From contig NZ_CP094970.1 of the NCBI RefSeq assembly GCF_025790165.1, positions 4,712,001-4,776,000 of the forward strand: a stretch of 64,000 nt of DNA. The letters run 5' to 3'. A program made the translations under genes and the position numbers. This DNA comes from Solicola gregarius. Its GTDB lineage: Bacteria; Actinomycetota; Actinomycetes; Propionibacteriales; Nocardioidaceae. Below are positions 37,923 to 47,747 of the stretch, piece after piece (within the stretch, counting starts at the first letter, position 1; each line of letters begins with the position of its first letter). Below the pieces are notes generated by a model. That model did not search any database and was not told where the DNA came from. It saw nothing but the letters and a program-made list of their open reading frames with translations.

Positions 37923-39687
37923 TCACCAGTACAGCGGCGTTCTAGGCGACCGCTCACCCGTCGGCGGCACACCGTACCGCTCGAGCGCTGCCCGCATCAC
38001 GTCGTGGAACACCGGGCCGGCGTCGCCGCTTCCGGAGCCGCCTCCGGCCGGGTTGTCCAGTACGACGTACGTGAGGAACCGCGGGTCGTCGGCGGGGGCG
38101 AAGCCCGCGAAGGACACGGTGTTCTGGCCGCGTACGTAGCTACCGGTCTCGGGATCGACCCGCCATGCGGTGCCGGTCTTGCCCGCGGTGCGGTATCCCG
38201 CGATCTTGGTCTGCGTCGCCGTCCCGCCGGGGCTCGTCACGGCCTCCATCATCCGCGTGACGTCGTCGGCCGCGTCCTTCGAGACGACCCGGTGCGAGTC
38301 GGGCTCGGGCGCCTGCGTCTCGTCGCCATCGGAGTCGACGTACCCGGACACCAGCGACGGCTCGTTGTACACGCCGCCGTTCGCGATCGCCTCGATCGCC
38401 GACGCCTCCTGCATGGCGGTGACGGAGATGCCTTGTCCGAACGAGATCGTGGCGTGCTTTGCGCGCGACCAGTCGTCGGGATCGGCGAGGATGCCGCCGG
38501 ACTCGCCCGGTAGGCCGATGCCGGTCGGCTCGCCGAATCCGAAGTCCTCGAGGTACGAGTGCATGTTCTTGTCGTTCATCTGCTGCGACAGCGTCACCGT
38601 GCCCATGTTCGAGGACAGCCCGATGATGCCCGCGGCGGTCAGGTTCAGCGTGCCGTGACCCCAGTAGTCGCCGATGGTGAAGCCGTCGAGCGTCATCGAG
38701 CCGGGCACCCGCACCTTCGTACGCGGGTTGACCAGGCCCTGGTCGGCGAGTGCGGCCATCGTGATGACCTTCTGCACGCTACCCGGCTCGTAGACGTTCT
38801 GAACCGCTCGCGCGTTCATGTTGTCCGGCGTGATCGATCCAGGGTCGTTCGCGTCGAACGTCGGCAGCTGCGAGAGCGCCAGCACCTCGCCGGTCTTGAC
38901 ATCCTTCACGATCACGACGCCCCAGTCGGAGCTCGTCTCGTGGACCGCCTGCTGGAGCCGCTGCTGTGCGTACCACTGCAGGTCGCGGTCGATCGTCGTG
39001 ACGACGTCGGTGCCGGGCTCCGGCTCCTTCACGGTGCTGTCGGCGAGGGGGATCCGCTCGCCCGACGGTGACACCTCGTATGTCGCCTCGCCGTCCTCGC
39101 CCGCCAGCTCGCTGTCGTACTCGCGCTCGAGTCCGGCACCGCCCAAGCCATCGGCGTTGACGATGCCGAGAGTGTTCGCGGCGAGGGTGCCACCGGGGTA
39201 GGTACGCAACGGCTCGCGCTCGTTCCTGAAGACCCCGGTGAAGCCGGCCGACTCGACCGCTTCGATCGCCTTGTCCGCCTTCCAGGTCGGCACCTGGTGG
39301 GCGAGGTAGACGAACTGGGTGTCCGCCTGGCGGAGCTTCTCGACGAGTGTGAAGTAGTCGAGGTCCAGCTTCCTCGCGAGGATCGCCGCGATCTTCGGTG
39401 CGTCGTCATCGGTCATCGTCGGGTCCGCGGTGATGGCCCACGCATCGATGCTGGTGGCGAGCGCCTCGCCGTCGCGATCGAGGATCTCTCCGCGCTCGGC
39501 ATGCAGCGCGATCTTCTGGGTGCCCTCCTCTGCAGCCTTCGCGGCGTACGCGTTGGCGTCGACCCCCTGGAGCTGGAACAGCCGGGCCGCGAACAGCGAC
39601 AGCAGGAACGCGATCACGATCAGGCAGAACCGCAGCCGGGTCAGCGTCGCCCGAGACGGCCTCGAAGTTCCTCGTACGCGGCCTCAT
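37923..39687 (-). CDS. ftsI: Septal transpeptidase FtsI (PBP3-like), apparent +1 frameshift near the start
   Basis: Class B penicillin-binding protein. The main frame (GTG 39617, 564 aa) has one transmembrane helix, a pedestal domain and a transpeptidase domain with EPGSVQK (active Ser), SSNMG (SxN) and AGKTGTAWR (KTG). The likely true start is ATG 39687: GGAGGAGGG lies 5 nt upstream and it overlaps the ftsL stop as ATGA. That ATG is one base out of frame. In the main frame the preceding codons read GTSRPSRATLTRLRFCLIV, a normal Arg-rich lead-in to the helix. One extra base between 39620 and 39687 explains this. Confidence 0.9.
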
Positions 39688-40289
39688 CGGCGCCCTCCTC
39701 CGCGGTCGTCGCTCTGGTTCCGGTCGTCGTTCTGGTTCCGGTCGTCGCCGTGGTCGCGGTCATCGCCCTGGTTCCGGTCATCGCCCTGGTTCCGACCGTC
39801 GTTCTGGTTCCGGTCATCGCCCTGGTCGCGGTCATCACCCTGCGCAGCTTCGTCGTCCTGCTGCGGCGTCCCGGCGAGTCCGGGGAGGTTGGTGCCGGGG
39901 AGAGCGGGGCTCGGGTGTCCGGTGATCTTGCCGTCGGGCAGCCTCAGGAACGCCGGTGACGCGTTCGGGACCATCCCCATTCGGCCGGCTTCGGCCGCAA
40001 TGCGGTCGGGGCTCGAGAGGCTCTGCACCTCGAGCGTCAGAGCCTGCTCGCGGGTCTGCAGCGACTCGGCCTTCTCCTGCATCGCGGTCAGCTCGAACGC
40101 CCGCCGCTGCATGCTGGTGTTGATCAGCAGCAGGCCAACGAGCCCGAGCGCCAACAGGCCGACGACGAGCACCACGAACGGCGCCCGCGGGCGCCGGCGC
40201 CCGGACGTCCGTACGACCCGCAGCGGCCGCCGCGGCGGCGGCGACTGCCGGGCCGGGCGTGCCCTCGCGGGTCCGTGCAGCGGGGTCAT
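39684..40289 (-). CDS. ftsL: FtsL-type division protein with repetitive acidic C-terminus
   Basis: 201-aa bitopic protein between rsmH and ftsI, the FtsL position. It has a basic Pro/Arg-rich cytoplasmic tail, one helix (about 38-58), then a short coiled coil ([19 protein letters not shown]) leading to [13 protein letters not shown]. Residues 151-196 are seven-plus hexapeptides of the GDDRNQ type, absent from usual FtsL proteins. It would work with FtsQ and the FtsW-FtsI pair. It overlaps rsmH and ftsI by 4 nt. Confidence 0.87.
   Translation of the reverse strand: MTPLHGPARARPARQSPPPRRPLRVVRTSGRRRPRAPFVVLVVGLLALGLVGLLLINTSMQRRAFELTAMQEKAESLQTREQALTLEVQSLSSPDRIAAEAGRMGMVPNASPAFLRLPDGKITGHPSPALPGTNLPGLAGTPQQDDEAAQGDDRDQGDDRNQNDGRNQGDDRNQGDDRDHGDDRNQNDDRNQSDDRGGGRR
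39702..39839 (-). repeat. 18-bp tandem repeat inside ftsL
   Basis: About 7.7 units encoding variants of GDDRNQ ([28 protein letters not shown]). The DNA copies are close to identical (for example CTGGTTCCGGTCATCGCC on the plus strand), so copy number may vary between strains. Confidence 0.85.
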
Positions 40290-41260
40290 CGTGCGCCCCG
40301 CTCGGGGTCGGCGAGCCGCTCGACGGCGCGTACCCGCACCGAACGGGCACGCGCGTTCGTCTCGATCTCCGCACCGCTCGCCTGTTCTGCCCCGCGCGTG
40401 ACGAGCCGGTACGACGGCTGTAGCTCCGGCGGAACGACCGGCAGATCCGGTGGCGCCTGGCTCGCCGTCACCGCCGCGAACGCCCGCTTCACGATCCGGT
40501 CCTCCAGCGAGTGGTACGCCATCGCGACAACGCGACCGCCCGGCGCGAGCGCGTCGAGCGCGGCCGGCATCGCCCGGCGGAGCACCGCCAGTTCGTCGTT
40601 GACCTCGATCCGTAGCGCCTGGAACGTACGTTTCGCGGGGTTGCCGCCCGTGCGCCGCGCGGGCGCGGGAATCTGCTCACGGATCAGTGCGACGAGCTGC
40701 TCGCTGGTCGTGAACGGCGCCTCCGCACGCTCGCGTACGACGGCCTCGGCGATACGTCGCGCGAACCGCTCCTCGCCGTACTCGCGCAGCACCCGCGCGA
40801 GGTCGACGGCGGAGTAGGTGTTGAGAACGTCGGCCGCGGTCGGCCCGGAGTCGCCCATCCGCATGTCGAGGGGCGCGTCGTGTGCGTACGAGAAGCCGCG
40901 CTCGGTGCGGTCGAGCTGCATCGAGGAGACGCCGAGGTCGAGCAGGACGCCGTCGGCGGCACCGATCTCGTACGACTCGAGGACCTCGCCGATCCGGTCG
41001 TACGTCGTCTCGGCGGTGTCGAGCCGGTCCGCGAACGGCGCCAACCGCTCGTGCGCGGCGGAGAGCGCGGCGGGATCGCGGTCGATGCCGAGCAGGCGGA
41101 CGGCGGGGAATCGGGTGAGCAACGCCTCGGCATGTCCGCCGAGGCCGAGGGTGGCGTCGACGACGACGGGAGCCGTACGTCCGGCGAGTGCGGGCTCGAA
41201 CAGGTCGAGCACCCGGTCGAGCATGACCGGAATGTGCGCAGGGCCTGGTCTCGTCGTCAT
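40286..41260 (-). CDS. rsmH: 16S rRNA (cytosine1402-N4)-methyltransferase RsmH
   Basis: 324 aa. SAM-dependent methyltransferase with [12 protein letters not shown] at the start, [15 protein letters not shown] for SAM binding, [15 protein letters not shown] and [15 protein letters not shown]. Encoded next to mraZ in nearly all bacteria. ATG at 41260 overlaps a short upstream frame by 4 nt. Confidence 0.95.
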   Translation of the reverse strand: MTTRPGPAHIPVMLDRVLDLFEPALAGRTAPVVVDATLGLGGHAEALLTRFPAVRLLGIDRDPAALSAAHERLAPFADRLDTAETTYDRIGEVLESYEIGAADGVLLDLGVSSMQLDRTERGFSYAHDAPLDMRMGDSGPTAADVLNTYSAVDLARVLREYGEERFARRIAEAVVRERAEAPFTTSEQLVALIREQIPAPARRTGGNPAKRTFQALRIEVNDELAVLRRAMPAALDALAPGGRVVAMAYHSLEDRIVKRAFAAVTASQAPPDLPVVPPELQPSYRLVTRGAEQASGAEIETNARARSVRVRAVERLADPERGAR

Positions 41261-41355
41261 CTCGCGGCTTCGCGTACGACGGCCGTGCCTGTGGAGGGTC
41301 GTGCTCCGTTCCGAGAACGCTCGCGCGGTATGCGCTGCACGGTTGCGACCACCAT
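41257..41355 (-). CDS. Possible small ORF between mraZ and rsmH
   Basis: A 32-codon frame from ATG 41355, very basic ([11 protein letters not shown]), whose TGA overlaps the rsmH ATG as ATGA. The overlap style is that of real genes in this cluster, and a weak AGGGG lies upstream. It could be a leader peptide for coupled translation of rsmH. No homologue is recognised. The 165-nt stretch 41362-41526 also has an inverted pair TCCGCTTGT / ACAAGCGGA. Confidence 0.3.
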   Translation of the reverse strand: MVVATVQRIPRERSRNGARPSTGTAVVREAAR

Positions 41356-41526
41356 GTTCGGACCCCTCGTGAGTTCTGTACGTGTGTGGCTTCGTCCGAC
41401 CAGGTCCCCGTCCGCTTGTCCGGGAAGTTCGCGATCTGACACCGGGGAAGGTGCGTCAGAGCGCGGAAACAAGCGGACTGGAGACCTCGTCGGACGACGC
41501 CGGACGACGTCGACTCTTCGAGCCGG

Positions 41527-41961
41527 TTACTCGATTCCCGGCATCACCTCTTCGGACATCTGTGCGTACGACTCCTCGGTCGCGTCGGCGTAGCGCTCCC
41601 ATGCACCGGCGTCCCAGATCTCGACGCGGTCCATCGCGCCGATCGCGACGCAGTCGCGCTCGAGCGAGGCCCACGTGCGCAGGACCGGCGGAAGAGTGAT
41701 GCGGCCCTGCTTGTCGGGCGTCTCCTCGGCGGCACCGCTGAACAGCATCCGCTGGAAGTCACGGTTGGCGCGCTTGGTGAACGACGCCTTCTGTGCCTGC
41801 CGGGTGAGGGCGGCGAAATCGTCGAGGCTCCAGACGTACACGCAGTGTTCCTGCCCCTTGGTGAGCACCAGACCCTCCTTCAGCTGATCTCGGAACTTCG
41901 CCGGCAGGAAGAGCCGACCCTTGTCGTCGAGGCGCGGGGTGTAGGTGCCGAAGAAAGCCAC
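41527..41961 (-). CDS. mraZ: Transcriptional regulator MraZ
   Basis: 144 aa with two AbrB-like DNA-binding halves: FFGTYTPRLDDKGRLFLPAK (first DXXXR motif DDKGR) and PDKQGRITLPPVLR (second, DKQGR). Represses or tunes the division cluster by binding GTGG-type repeats before its own gene. The GTG start at 41961 follows GGAGGAGCG closely; the longer frame runs into the operator. First gene of the cluster. Confidence 0.94.
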   Translation of the reverse strand: MAFFGTYTPRLDDKGRLFLPAKFRDQLKEGLVLTKGQEHCVYVWSLDDFAALTRQAQKASFTKRANRDFQRMLFSGAAEETPDKQGRITLPPVLRTWASLERDCVAIGAMDRVEIWDAGAWERYADATEESYAQMSEEVMPGIE

Positions 41962-41986
41962 CGCTCCTCCAACCCCACGATCCCCG

Positions 41987-42023
41987 TTTGCTCCACTTCG
42001 CGCCACTGTACCCCACGTTCCAC
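41987..42023 (-). promoter_or_regulatory. MraZ-box operator of mraZ
   Basis: On the minus strand three GTGG repeats at exact 10-nt spacing (GTGGGGTACA, GTGGCGCGAA, GTGGAGCAAA; 41987-42016), with a further GTGG 7 nt upstream. This matches the direct-repeat operators described for MraZ. Confidence 0.7.
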
Positions 42024-42088
42024 CACGATCAACCAACGTCGCGCGATGGGCGTGCCGAAGTCCCCCGGTTTCTCGGGCCTGGACAGGG

Positions 42089-42108
42089 GTGGAGTGAGGT
42101 GGAGCGAA
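42089..42108 (+). promoter_or_regulatory. Second MraZ-box-like pair facing moxR
   Basis: GTGGAGTGAG and GTGGAGCGAA in tandem at 10-nt spacing on the plus strand, about 145 nt before the moxR start. Same half-site and spacing as the mraZ operator but in the opposite orientation. Confidence 0.45.
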
Positions 42109-42250
42109 ATGACGCGCTCGGGCGCGTCAGCGCCGCGCGGCCGCCCGACCCCGCTCGGTAACGATCTGAGTCATCCCGCCGGGGAGTCGTTGAGGCGTTT
42201 GCAAGACCCTGAGAGGATCAAGGCACATCCGAGGACCTTGGAGGGGACCA

Positions 42251-43279
42251 GTGACGGTGACAGGTGTCACTCCGCCCGAGCCCGCCCCACGCGACGGCGC
42301 GTTGGGAGCGCTCGAAGACGTCGCCGCACGGCTGCAGAAGTCGATCGAGCACGTCATCGAGGGAAAGTCGGAGGTCGTACGCTCCGCACTCACCGTCCTG
42401 CTGGCGGGAGGGCACCTCCTGATCGAGGACGTCCCGGGCGTCGGCAAGACGATGCTGAGCAAGGCGTTGGCCCGCTCGATCGACGGCACGGTGCGGCGCA
42501 TCCAGTTCACGCCCGACCTGCTGCCGAGCGACGTGACGGGCGTGTCGATCTTCAACCAGAGCACCCGGCAGTTCGAGTTCCGGCCCGGCGGCGTCTTCGC
42601 CAACATCGTCGTCGGCGACGAGATCAACCGTGCGTCGCCGAAGACGCAGTCGGCGCTGCTGGAGTGCATGGAAGAGCGACAGGTCACCGTCGACAACTCG
42701 ACCTACTACCTCGACGACCCGTTCATGGTCATCGCGACGCAGAACCCCATCGAGATGGAGGGCACGTACCCCCTTCCGGAGGCGCAGCGCGACCGCTTCA
42801 TGGCGCGCCTGTCGATGGGCTACCCCATCGAGCGCGCCGAGCTCGCGATGCTCGACTCACACGCCGGCCGCGACCCGTTGGCCGACCTCGAGCCCGTCAC
42901 CGACGCCTCCGAGGTCGCGAAGATGGCCTCGCTCGTCTCGGAGGTCTTCGTGTCGCAGGGTGTGCAGCGGTACGTCATCTCGCTCGTCACCGCCACCCGG
43001 CAGTCCGGCGAGCTCCGGCTCGGCGCGTCGCCGCGCGCCGCGCTGCATCTCGTCCGTGCCGCGAAGGCACACGCCGCGCTCGATCGCCGTGAGTACGTGA
43101 TCCCCGATGACGTACAGCGGCTCGTCCTCCCGGTGCTCGGTCACCGGGTCCTGATGACACCCGACGCCGCGATGGGCGGACGCCGCAACGAAGACGTGCT
43201 CCGTTCGGTGCTCGAGCACGTCCCCGTGCCCGAGTCGGGTAGGGAGCCCGGCCCACAGAACATCGCACCGGGGCGCTGA
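42251..43279 (+). CDS. moxR: MoxR family AAA+ ATPase
   Basis: 342 aa. Walker A EDVPGVGKTMLSKAL, Walker B NIVVGDEINRASPKTQ, sensor ATQNPIEMEGTYPLPEAQ and the C-terminal lid are intact. MoxR ATPases act as chaperones for DUF58/VWA partners. GTG at 42251 follows GGAGGGG. First gene of a moxR-DUF58-transglutaminase operon that in many bacteria is tied to wall or envelope quality. Confidence 0.93.
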   Translation: MTVTGVTPPEPAPRDGALGALEDVAARLQKSIEHVIEGKSEVVRSALTVLLAGGHLLIEDVPGVGKTMLSKALARSIDGTVRRIQFTPDLLPSDVTGVSIFNQSTRQFEFRPGGVFANIVVGDEINRASPKTQSALLECMEERQVTVDNSTYYLDDPFMVIATQNPIEMEGTYPLPEAQRDRFMARLSMGYPIERAELAMLDSHAGRDPLADLEPVTDASEVAKMASLVSEVFVSQGVQRYVISLVTATRQSGELRLGASPRAALHLVRAAKAHAALDRREYVIPDDVQRLVLPVLGHRVLMTPDAAMGGRRNEDVLRSVLEHVPVPESGREPGPQNIAPGR

Positions 43280-43294
43280 GGAGACATGACCTAG

Positions 43295-44573
43295 ATGCGC
43301 GAGTCGATGGCCGCCATGACCGTCCGCGGGCGGGCCTTCCTCGCCGCCGGCATCACGACGACGGTGTGCTCGATCCTGCTCGGGTTCGACGGCGCTGATG
43401 CGAGTCGGGATCCTCGCGATGGCACTCCCGCTGCTCACGGCGTTCCTGGTGAGCCGCGCGCGTTACCGGCTGATGGCGCACCGCAGCCTCTCTCCCACGC
43501 GCATCTCCGTCGGTCAGGACGCGCTCATCTCGCTGTCGCTGGTCAACGAGGGCCGGATGCCGATGGGCTTGCTGCTGTTCGAGGACCACGTGCCGTACGC
43601 CCTCGGCCGCCCGGCACGGTTCACCGTCGACCACATGAGTGCCCGATGGCACCAGGACCTCACGTACACCGTGCGGTCGAGCGTTCGCGGGCAGTACTCC
43701 GTCGGGCCCCTGTCGGTACGCGTCTCGGACCCGTTCGGCTTCATCGCTCTCCGCCGCTCGTTCACGGTCACCTCGGAGCTGATGGTCACGCCACCGATCC
43801 TCGCGCTGCGCGCACAAGACCTCACCGGCGAGTGGTCGGGCACGGGCGAGCGCCGACCGCGCGCCTTCTCGGTCGGCAGCGCCGAGGACGTCACGGTCCG
43901 TGAGTACCGTCGCGGCGACGACCTGCGCCGGGTCCACTGGCGGAGCAGCGCCCATGCCGGCGAGCTGATGGTGCGCCGGGAGGAGCAGCCCTGGCAGAGT
44001 CGCGCCACGGTCGTACTCGACACACGGCGCTCGGCTCATGCCGGATCGGGCTCGGAGTCGTCGCTCGAGTGGTGCGTCACCGCTGCCGCGTCCATCAGCG
44101 TGTACCTCGCGCGGTCCGGATTCGCGGTCCGCCTGGTCACCGACCATCCCGAGGTCGACGTGAGCGCCTGGGCAGACAACGCCGCCGACCCGTACGAGCA
44201 GACCGGGCCGATACTCGACCAGCTCGCGGTCGTCGGACCCTCGCCGTACTCCGATCTCGACCACGCCTCCTCGAACGTCTCGTCCCAGCCCGGGCTGGTG
44301 ATCGCCCTGCTCGGCGCGTCGTCCGCACACGACCTCGGCAACCTCGCCCGGCTCACGCCGACGGGCAGCAGGGCGATGGTGATGTTGCTCGACGTCGGGG
44401 CGTGGACGACGCACCGGCCCGAGGCCAACCCCGACCTCGACCGCCAGCAGCGGCTGATGCGCGCGAGCGGATGGTCGGCGATCACGGTCGGCCCGCAGGA
44501 GACTCCGGCATCGGCCTGGGACGAGCTCGGCAAGGTCGGTGCTCCCACCGCGACGACGTTGGCGGCGCGATGA
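43295..44573 (+). CDS. DUF58 domain protein, apparent +1 frameshift near the start
   Basis: The frame from ATG 43398 (391 aa) covers the second helix, MRVGILAMALPLL, the beta domain and the DUF58 signature YRRGDDLRRVHWRSSA. Upstream, ATG 43295 in another frame encodes the usual first helix (RGRAFLAAGITTTVCSILLGF). One surplus base near 43386-43397 separates the two; joining them gives a normal DUF58 protein of about 425 aa. It is a von Willebrand A-like partner of MoxR. Stop overlaps the next gene by 4 nt. Confidence 0.85.
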
Positions 44574-46942
44574 AGGTCCACCGCGACGCCCGAGACCAGG
44601 CCCGGATGGCGCTGTGGATCTGGCTCGCCGCCCTTGGCGGCTCCTTCGCGCTCGCGCCGCTCACGGAGTCGCGTGCGTACGTCATCGTCGGGTTCGTCTC
44701 GGCCGGGCTCGTCGTCCTGGTCGGCCTCGGCCTGCGCACCGTCCGCACCCCGTGGCCGCTGATCCTGCTCGCCGAGCTGGTCGCGCTGTTCTGGTGGGCG
44801 ATGCTCACGTACGCGTCCGACACCACGGCGTTCGGGCTCGTCCCGACCGGCGATACGTTCCGCGAGTTCGACGCGATCCTGACCGACGCGCTCGACCACG
44901 CCCAGCAGTACGCCGCTCCGGTGCCGCAGGACGCATCCTTGCACGCACTGCTGGCCATCACCGTCGGGCTGATCGCGATCGCGATCGACCTCCTCGCGGG
45001 CTCCTTGCAGCACTCCCCCGCCGTCGGGCTCGTATTCCTCGCGGTCTACATGGCACCGGTCGCGCTGCTCAGCGGGCACGTCTCGCTCTGGTTCTTCGTC
45101 CCGGGCGCCCTGGCGTACGTGTTCCTGATCGCCGCCGAGGAACGATCGACCATCACGCGGTGGGGTCGCAACATCTCGTACGCCGACTCCACCGCCCTCG
45201 CTCAGAGCGGGGGCATCTACTCGTCCGGCCTCGCGTCGGCCGGCCGGCGGGTCGGGTTCGGCGCCGTCGCGCTCGCCGTCGTCGTGCCGCTGGTCGTGCC
45301 GACGTTCAGCACCAACTTCTTCGGCAGCGGCGGCATCGACGGCGGGGGCCAGGGCCCCGGCGGCAACGGCGACGTGCAGCTCGGCGACCCGATGGCCGAT
45401 ATGCGCCGGAACCTCACCGGCCAGAGCCCTCGCGAGCTCGTGCGCATGACCGGGATCAGCGAGCCTTCGTACGTACGCCTGGCGGCCCTCGACTCGCTCA
45501 GCGACGCCGGCTGGGAGCCCTCGCAGCGCGGGCCGAAGACCCAGAACGCCACCTCGGGCACGCCCCCGTTCGACCCGGGGCGCGATCCCGAGGTGACCAC
45601 GTCGACAGCGGCGTTCGACGTGAAGGTCAGCGACGACTTCGACACGACGTGGCTACCGACGATCTACTCACCGGCGTCGTTCAGCGATATGGACGACGAC
45701 GGCAGCTGGCTCATCGACGGGGTCAACCTCGACGTGGTCGCGGGCGACGAGGACACCTCTGCCGCGGGTATCGAGTACCGGCTCGGCGTCCGCTACACCC
45801 ATCCGACGCAGGCGCAGCTGGAGGCGGCGGGCGACACGAGGGACTCTCAGTCGTTCCGGCCGATGCTGGAGCTGCCCGAGTCGACCCCGGCGATCGTGGG
45901 CCAGCGGGCCGACGAGGTCACCGAGGGTGAGGAGTCCGACTTCGACAAGGCCGTGGCGATCCAGGACTGGTTCCGATCCACGGGCGGGTTCACGTACTCG
46001 ACCGCGCAGGCGTCGGGCAGCGGCATGGAGACCATCGAGAGCTTCCTGAAGGACGATCGGGTCGGCTATTGCGAGCAGTTCGCCAGCGCGATGGCGATGA
46101 TGGCGCGGAGTCTGGGCATCCCGGCCCGGGTCGCCGTCGGGTTCCTCGACGGCGAGCAGAACGGCGACACGTACGTATTCCGGGGCACCGACATGCATGC
46201 GTGGCCCGAGCTCTACCTCGAAGGAGTCGGCTGGACCCGCTTCGAGCCGACCCCCGGTCAGCGCACCGGGGCACCCCCGGCCTTCTTCGAGGGCAGCAGC
46301 GACAACGCGAACACGGACCAGACCCTGGGCCAGAGCGGCAACGCGAAGACGCCGACGGACGACTCGAGCCCGTCGGCGAACCTCGACAAGGTGGACGCCA
46401 CCGGTGGAGGCGGCGGTAACGACGACGGCGGCTTCCCGTGGATGCCGGTCGCGGTCGGGGCGCTGATCCTCGCGCTCCTTGTGCTGCTGGGATTCGTGCC
46501 GCGTACGTTGCGGTCGATCGTCCGGCGTCGTCGCTGGGAGGCGGTGTCCGATCCGACGCGCGCGGCCGAGGCCGCGTGGGACGAGCTGCGCGACACGGTG
46601 CGTGACCTGCGACTGCCCTGGCCCGAAGGCGCAACGCCGCGGGCAACCGGACGACGGTTGCGGCCCATGATCGAGTCTCGTCAGCACGCTGTCGACGGAC
46701 TGAATCACCTGGTGCTTGCGGTCGAACGGGCGCGGTACGCTCCGAGCGCCGAGCCGACGGACCTTCGCGACGACGTCACCGCGATCGGCGACGCACTCGC
46801 GTCCCGGGTCTCGCGGCGTACGCGACGCAAGGCACTGTGGTTGCCGGCCTCGCTGCTCGGCGGGGTCCGCCTCCCCTGGCGGACGACCGGCGCCGGTCGG
46901 GGCCGCGGCGGCCAGACCGAGCTGCTCGCGCTCGAGGAGTAG
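44570..46942 (+). CDS. Membrane transglutaminase-like protein (DUF3488/TgpA type)
   Basis: 790 aa. Six to seven N-terminal helices (to about residue 260), an extracytoplasmic domain, a transglutaminase core with C501 (GYCEQFASAMAMMARSLG) and H543 (DMHAWPEL), then WTRFEPTPG where Glu stands near the usual Asp. A disordered Gly/Asp linker, one more helix (about 628-648) and a cytoplasmic DUF4129-like tail follow. ATG at 44570 overlaps the DUF58 stop. Likely acts on envelope proteins or peptidoglycan peptides; the substrate is unknown. After it, 46943-47107 has no clear feature. Confidence 0.88.
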   Translation: MKVHRDARDQARMALWIWLAALGGSFALAPLTESRAYVIVGFVSAGLVVLVGLGLRTVRTPWPLILLAELVALFWWAMLTYASDTTAFGLVPTGDTFREFDAILTDALDHAQQYAAPVPQDASLHALLAITVGLIAIAIDLLAGSLQHSPAVGLVFLAVYMAPVALLSGHVSLWFFVPGALAYVFLIAAEERSTITRWGRNISYADSTALAQSGGIYSSGLASAGRRVGFGAVALAVVVPLVVPTFSTNFFGSGGIDGGGQGPGGNGDVQLGDPMADMRRNLTGQSPRELVRMTGISEPSYVRLAALDSLSDAGWEPSQRGPKTQNATSGTPPFDPGRDPEVTTSTAAFDVKVSDDFDTTWLPTIYSPASFSDMDDDGSWLIDGVNLDVVAGDEDTSAAGIEYRLGVRYTHPTQAQLEAAGDTRDSQSFRPMLELPESTPAIVGQRADEVTEGEESDFDKAVAIQDWFRSTGGFTYSTAQASGSGMETIESFLKDDRVGYCEQFASAMAMMARSLGIPARVAVGFLDGEQNGDTYVFRGTDMHAWPELYLEGVGWTRFEPTPGQRTGAPPAFFEGSSDNANTDQTLGQSGNAKTPTDDSSPSANLDKVDATGGGGGNDDGGFPWMPVAVGALILALLVLLGFVPRTLRSIVRRRRWEAVSDPTRAAEAAWDELRDTVRDLRLPWPEGATPRATGRRLRPMIESRQHAVDGLNHLVLAVERARYAPSAEPTDLRDDVTAIGDALASRVSRRTRRKALWLPASLLGGVRLPWRTTGAGRGRGGQTELLALEE

Positions 46943-47107
46943 CACCGCCACCGCGTTGCCGGGATGCCGCCCGGATCAACCCGGCTGCGGCTGTACGACC
47001 TCGGGACGCACGACGACGGGCCACGACGAGGTCGTGGCCCGGACTGGATTCGCAGGCGCGGGAGGCAGTACGGATCCGGTGCGTCGGCGAGGGTGCCGAT
47101 GCGACCG

Positions 47108-47536
47108 TCACATATCGGTGTCGCGACGGCGACGCCAGCGTTCTTCCATCCGCTCCATGAACGAGCCGGAGCCCGCCGATCGCGAATGCCGTAGCCCGCG
47201 AATCCCGTGATGCTCCGACTCGGGTTTGTCGGGCTCCTCGTCGGACTCGTCATCGGCGGCGGAGCCGACCCCGCGGCGCCACGCGACCATGAACAAGTAC
47301 GCGGTCGCGAGCATCACCAGGAAGCCGACGACTCCCACGATGGTGATCGTCGCGATCACGCCGACCATCAGGATGCCGACACCAAGGATGAACCCGAGAA
47401 CAGAAGCGATCGCCTGCCGGCGATTGCGAGCGCGCATCTTCGAGCCGCGAAGCGTCGACGCGAGGCTGGGGTCCTCCGCAGCCAGCGCCTGCTCCATCTG
47501 CTGCAGAAGCCGCTGTTCTTCCTCCGATAGAGGCAC
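47108..47536 (-). CDS. DUF3040 family membrane protein
   Basis: 142 aa starting PLSEEEQRLLQQMEQAL, the DUF3040 hallmark, with two close helices (about 42-90) and an acidic then Arg-rich cytoplasmic tail. GTG at 47536 follows GGGAGGAA. Found next to mraZ or dnaE-region genes in many actinobacteria; function unknown. The 211-nt gap to the next gene is divergent and should hold both promoters. Confidence 0.88.
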   Translation of the reverse strand: MPLSEEEQRLLQQMEQALAAEDPSLASTLRGSKMRARNRRQAIASVLGFILGVGILMVGVIATITIVGVVGFLVMLATAYLFMVAWRRGVGSAADDESDEEPDKPESEHHGIRGLRHSRSAGSGSFMERMEERWRRRRDTDM

Positions 47537-47747
47537 GTCTTCCTCCCGTTGTGCACGGCGGGCCAGGTACCCGTATAGCCCCTAGTCTAGGCACCCCGCC
47601 CGTTCGGCGAAACCCGTGGTAGTAAACCGTGACGCGTAGTTGTGCGTCTACTACGGGACAGGCACCGCCACAACGCGGTCCCGGTGCGTACCACTGTACG
47701 ACCTGCACCGTGGCTTACCCTGTTCTGACTACGACACGAGGGGTTTC

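Noticed and set aside
39617-39687. Programmed frameshifting in ftsI
   Set aside because: No slippery sequence or downstream structure is evident, and two other genes in the window show the same one-base surplus, one of them at a homopolymer. An indel error explains all three better.
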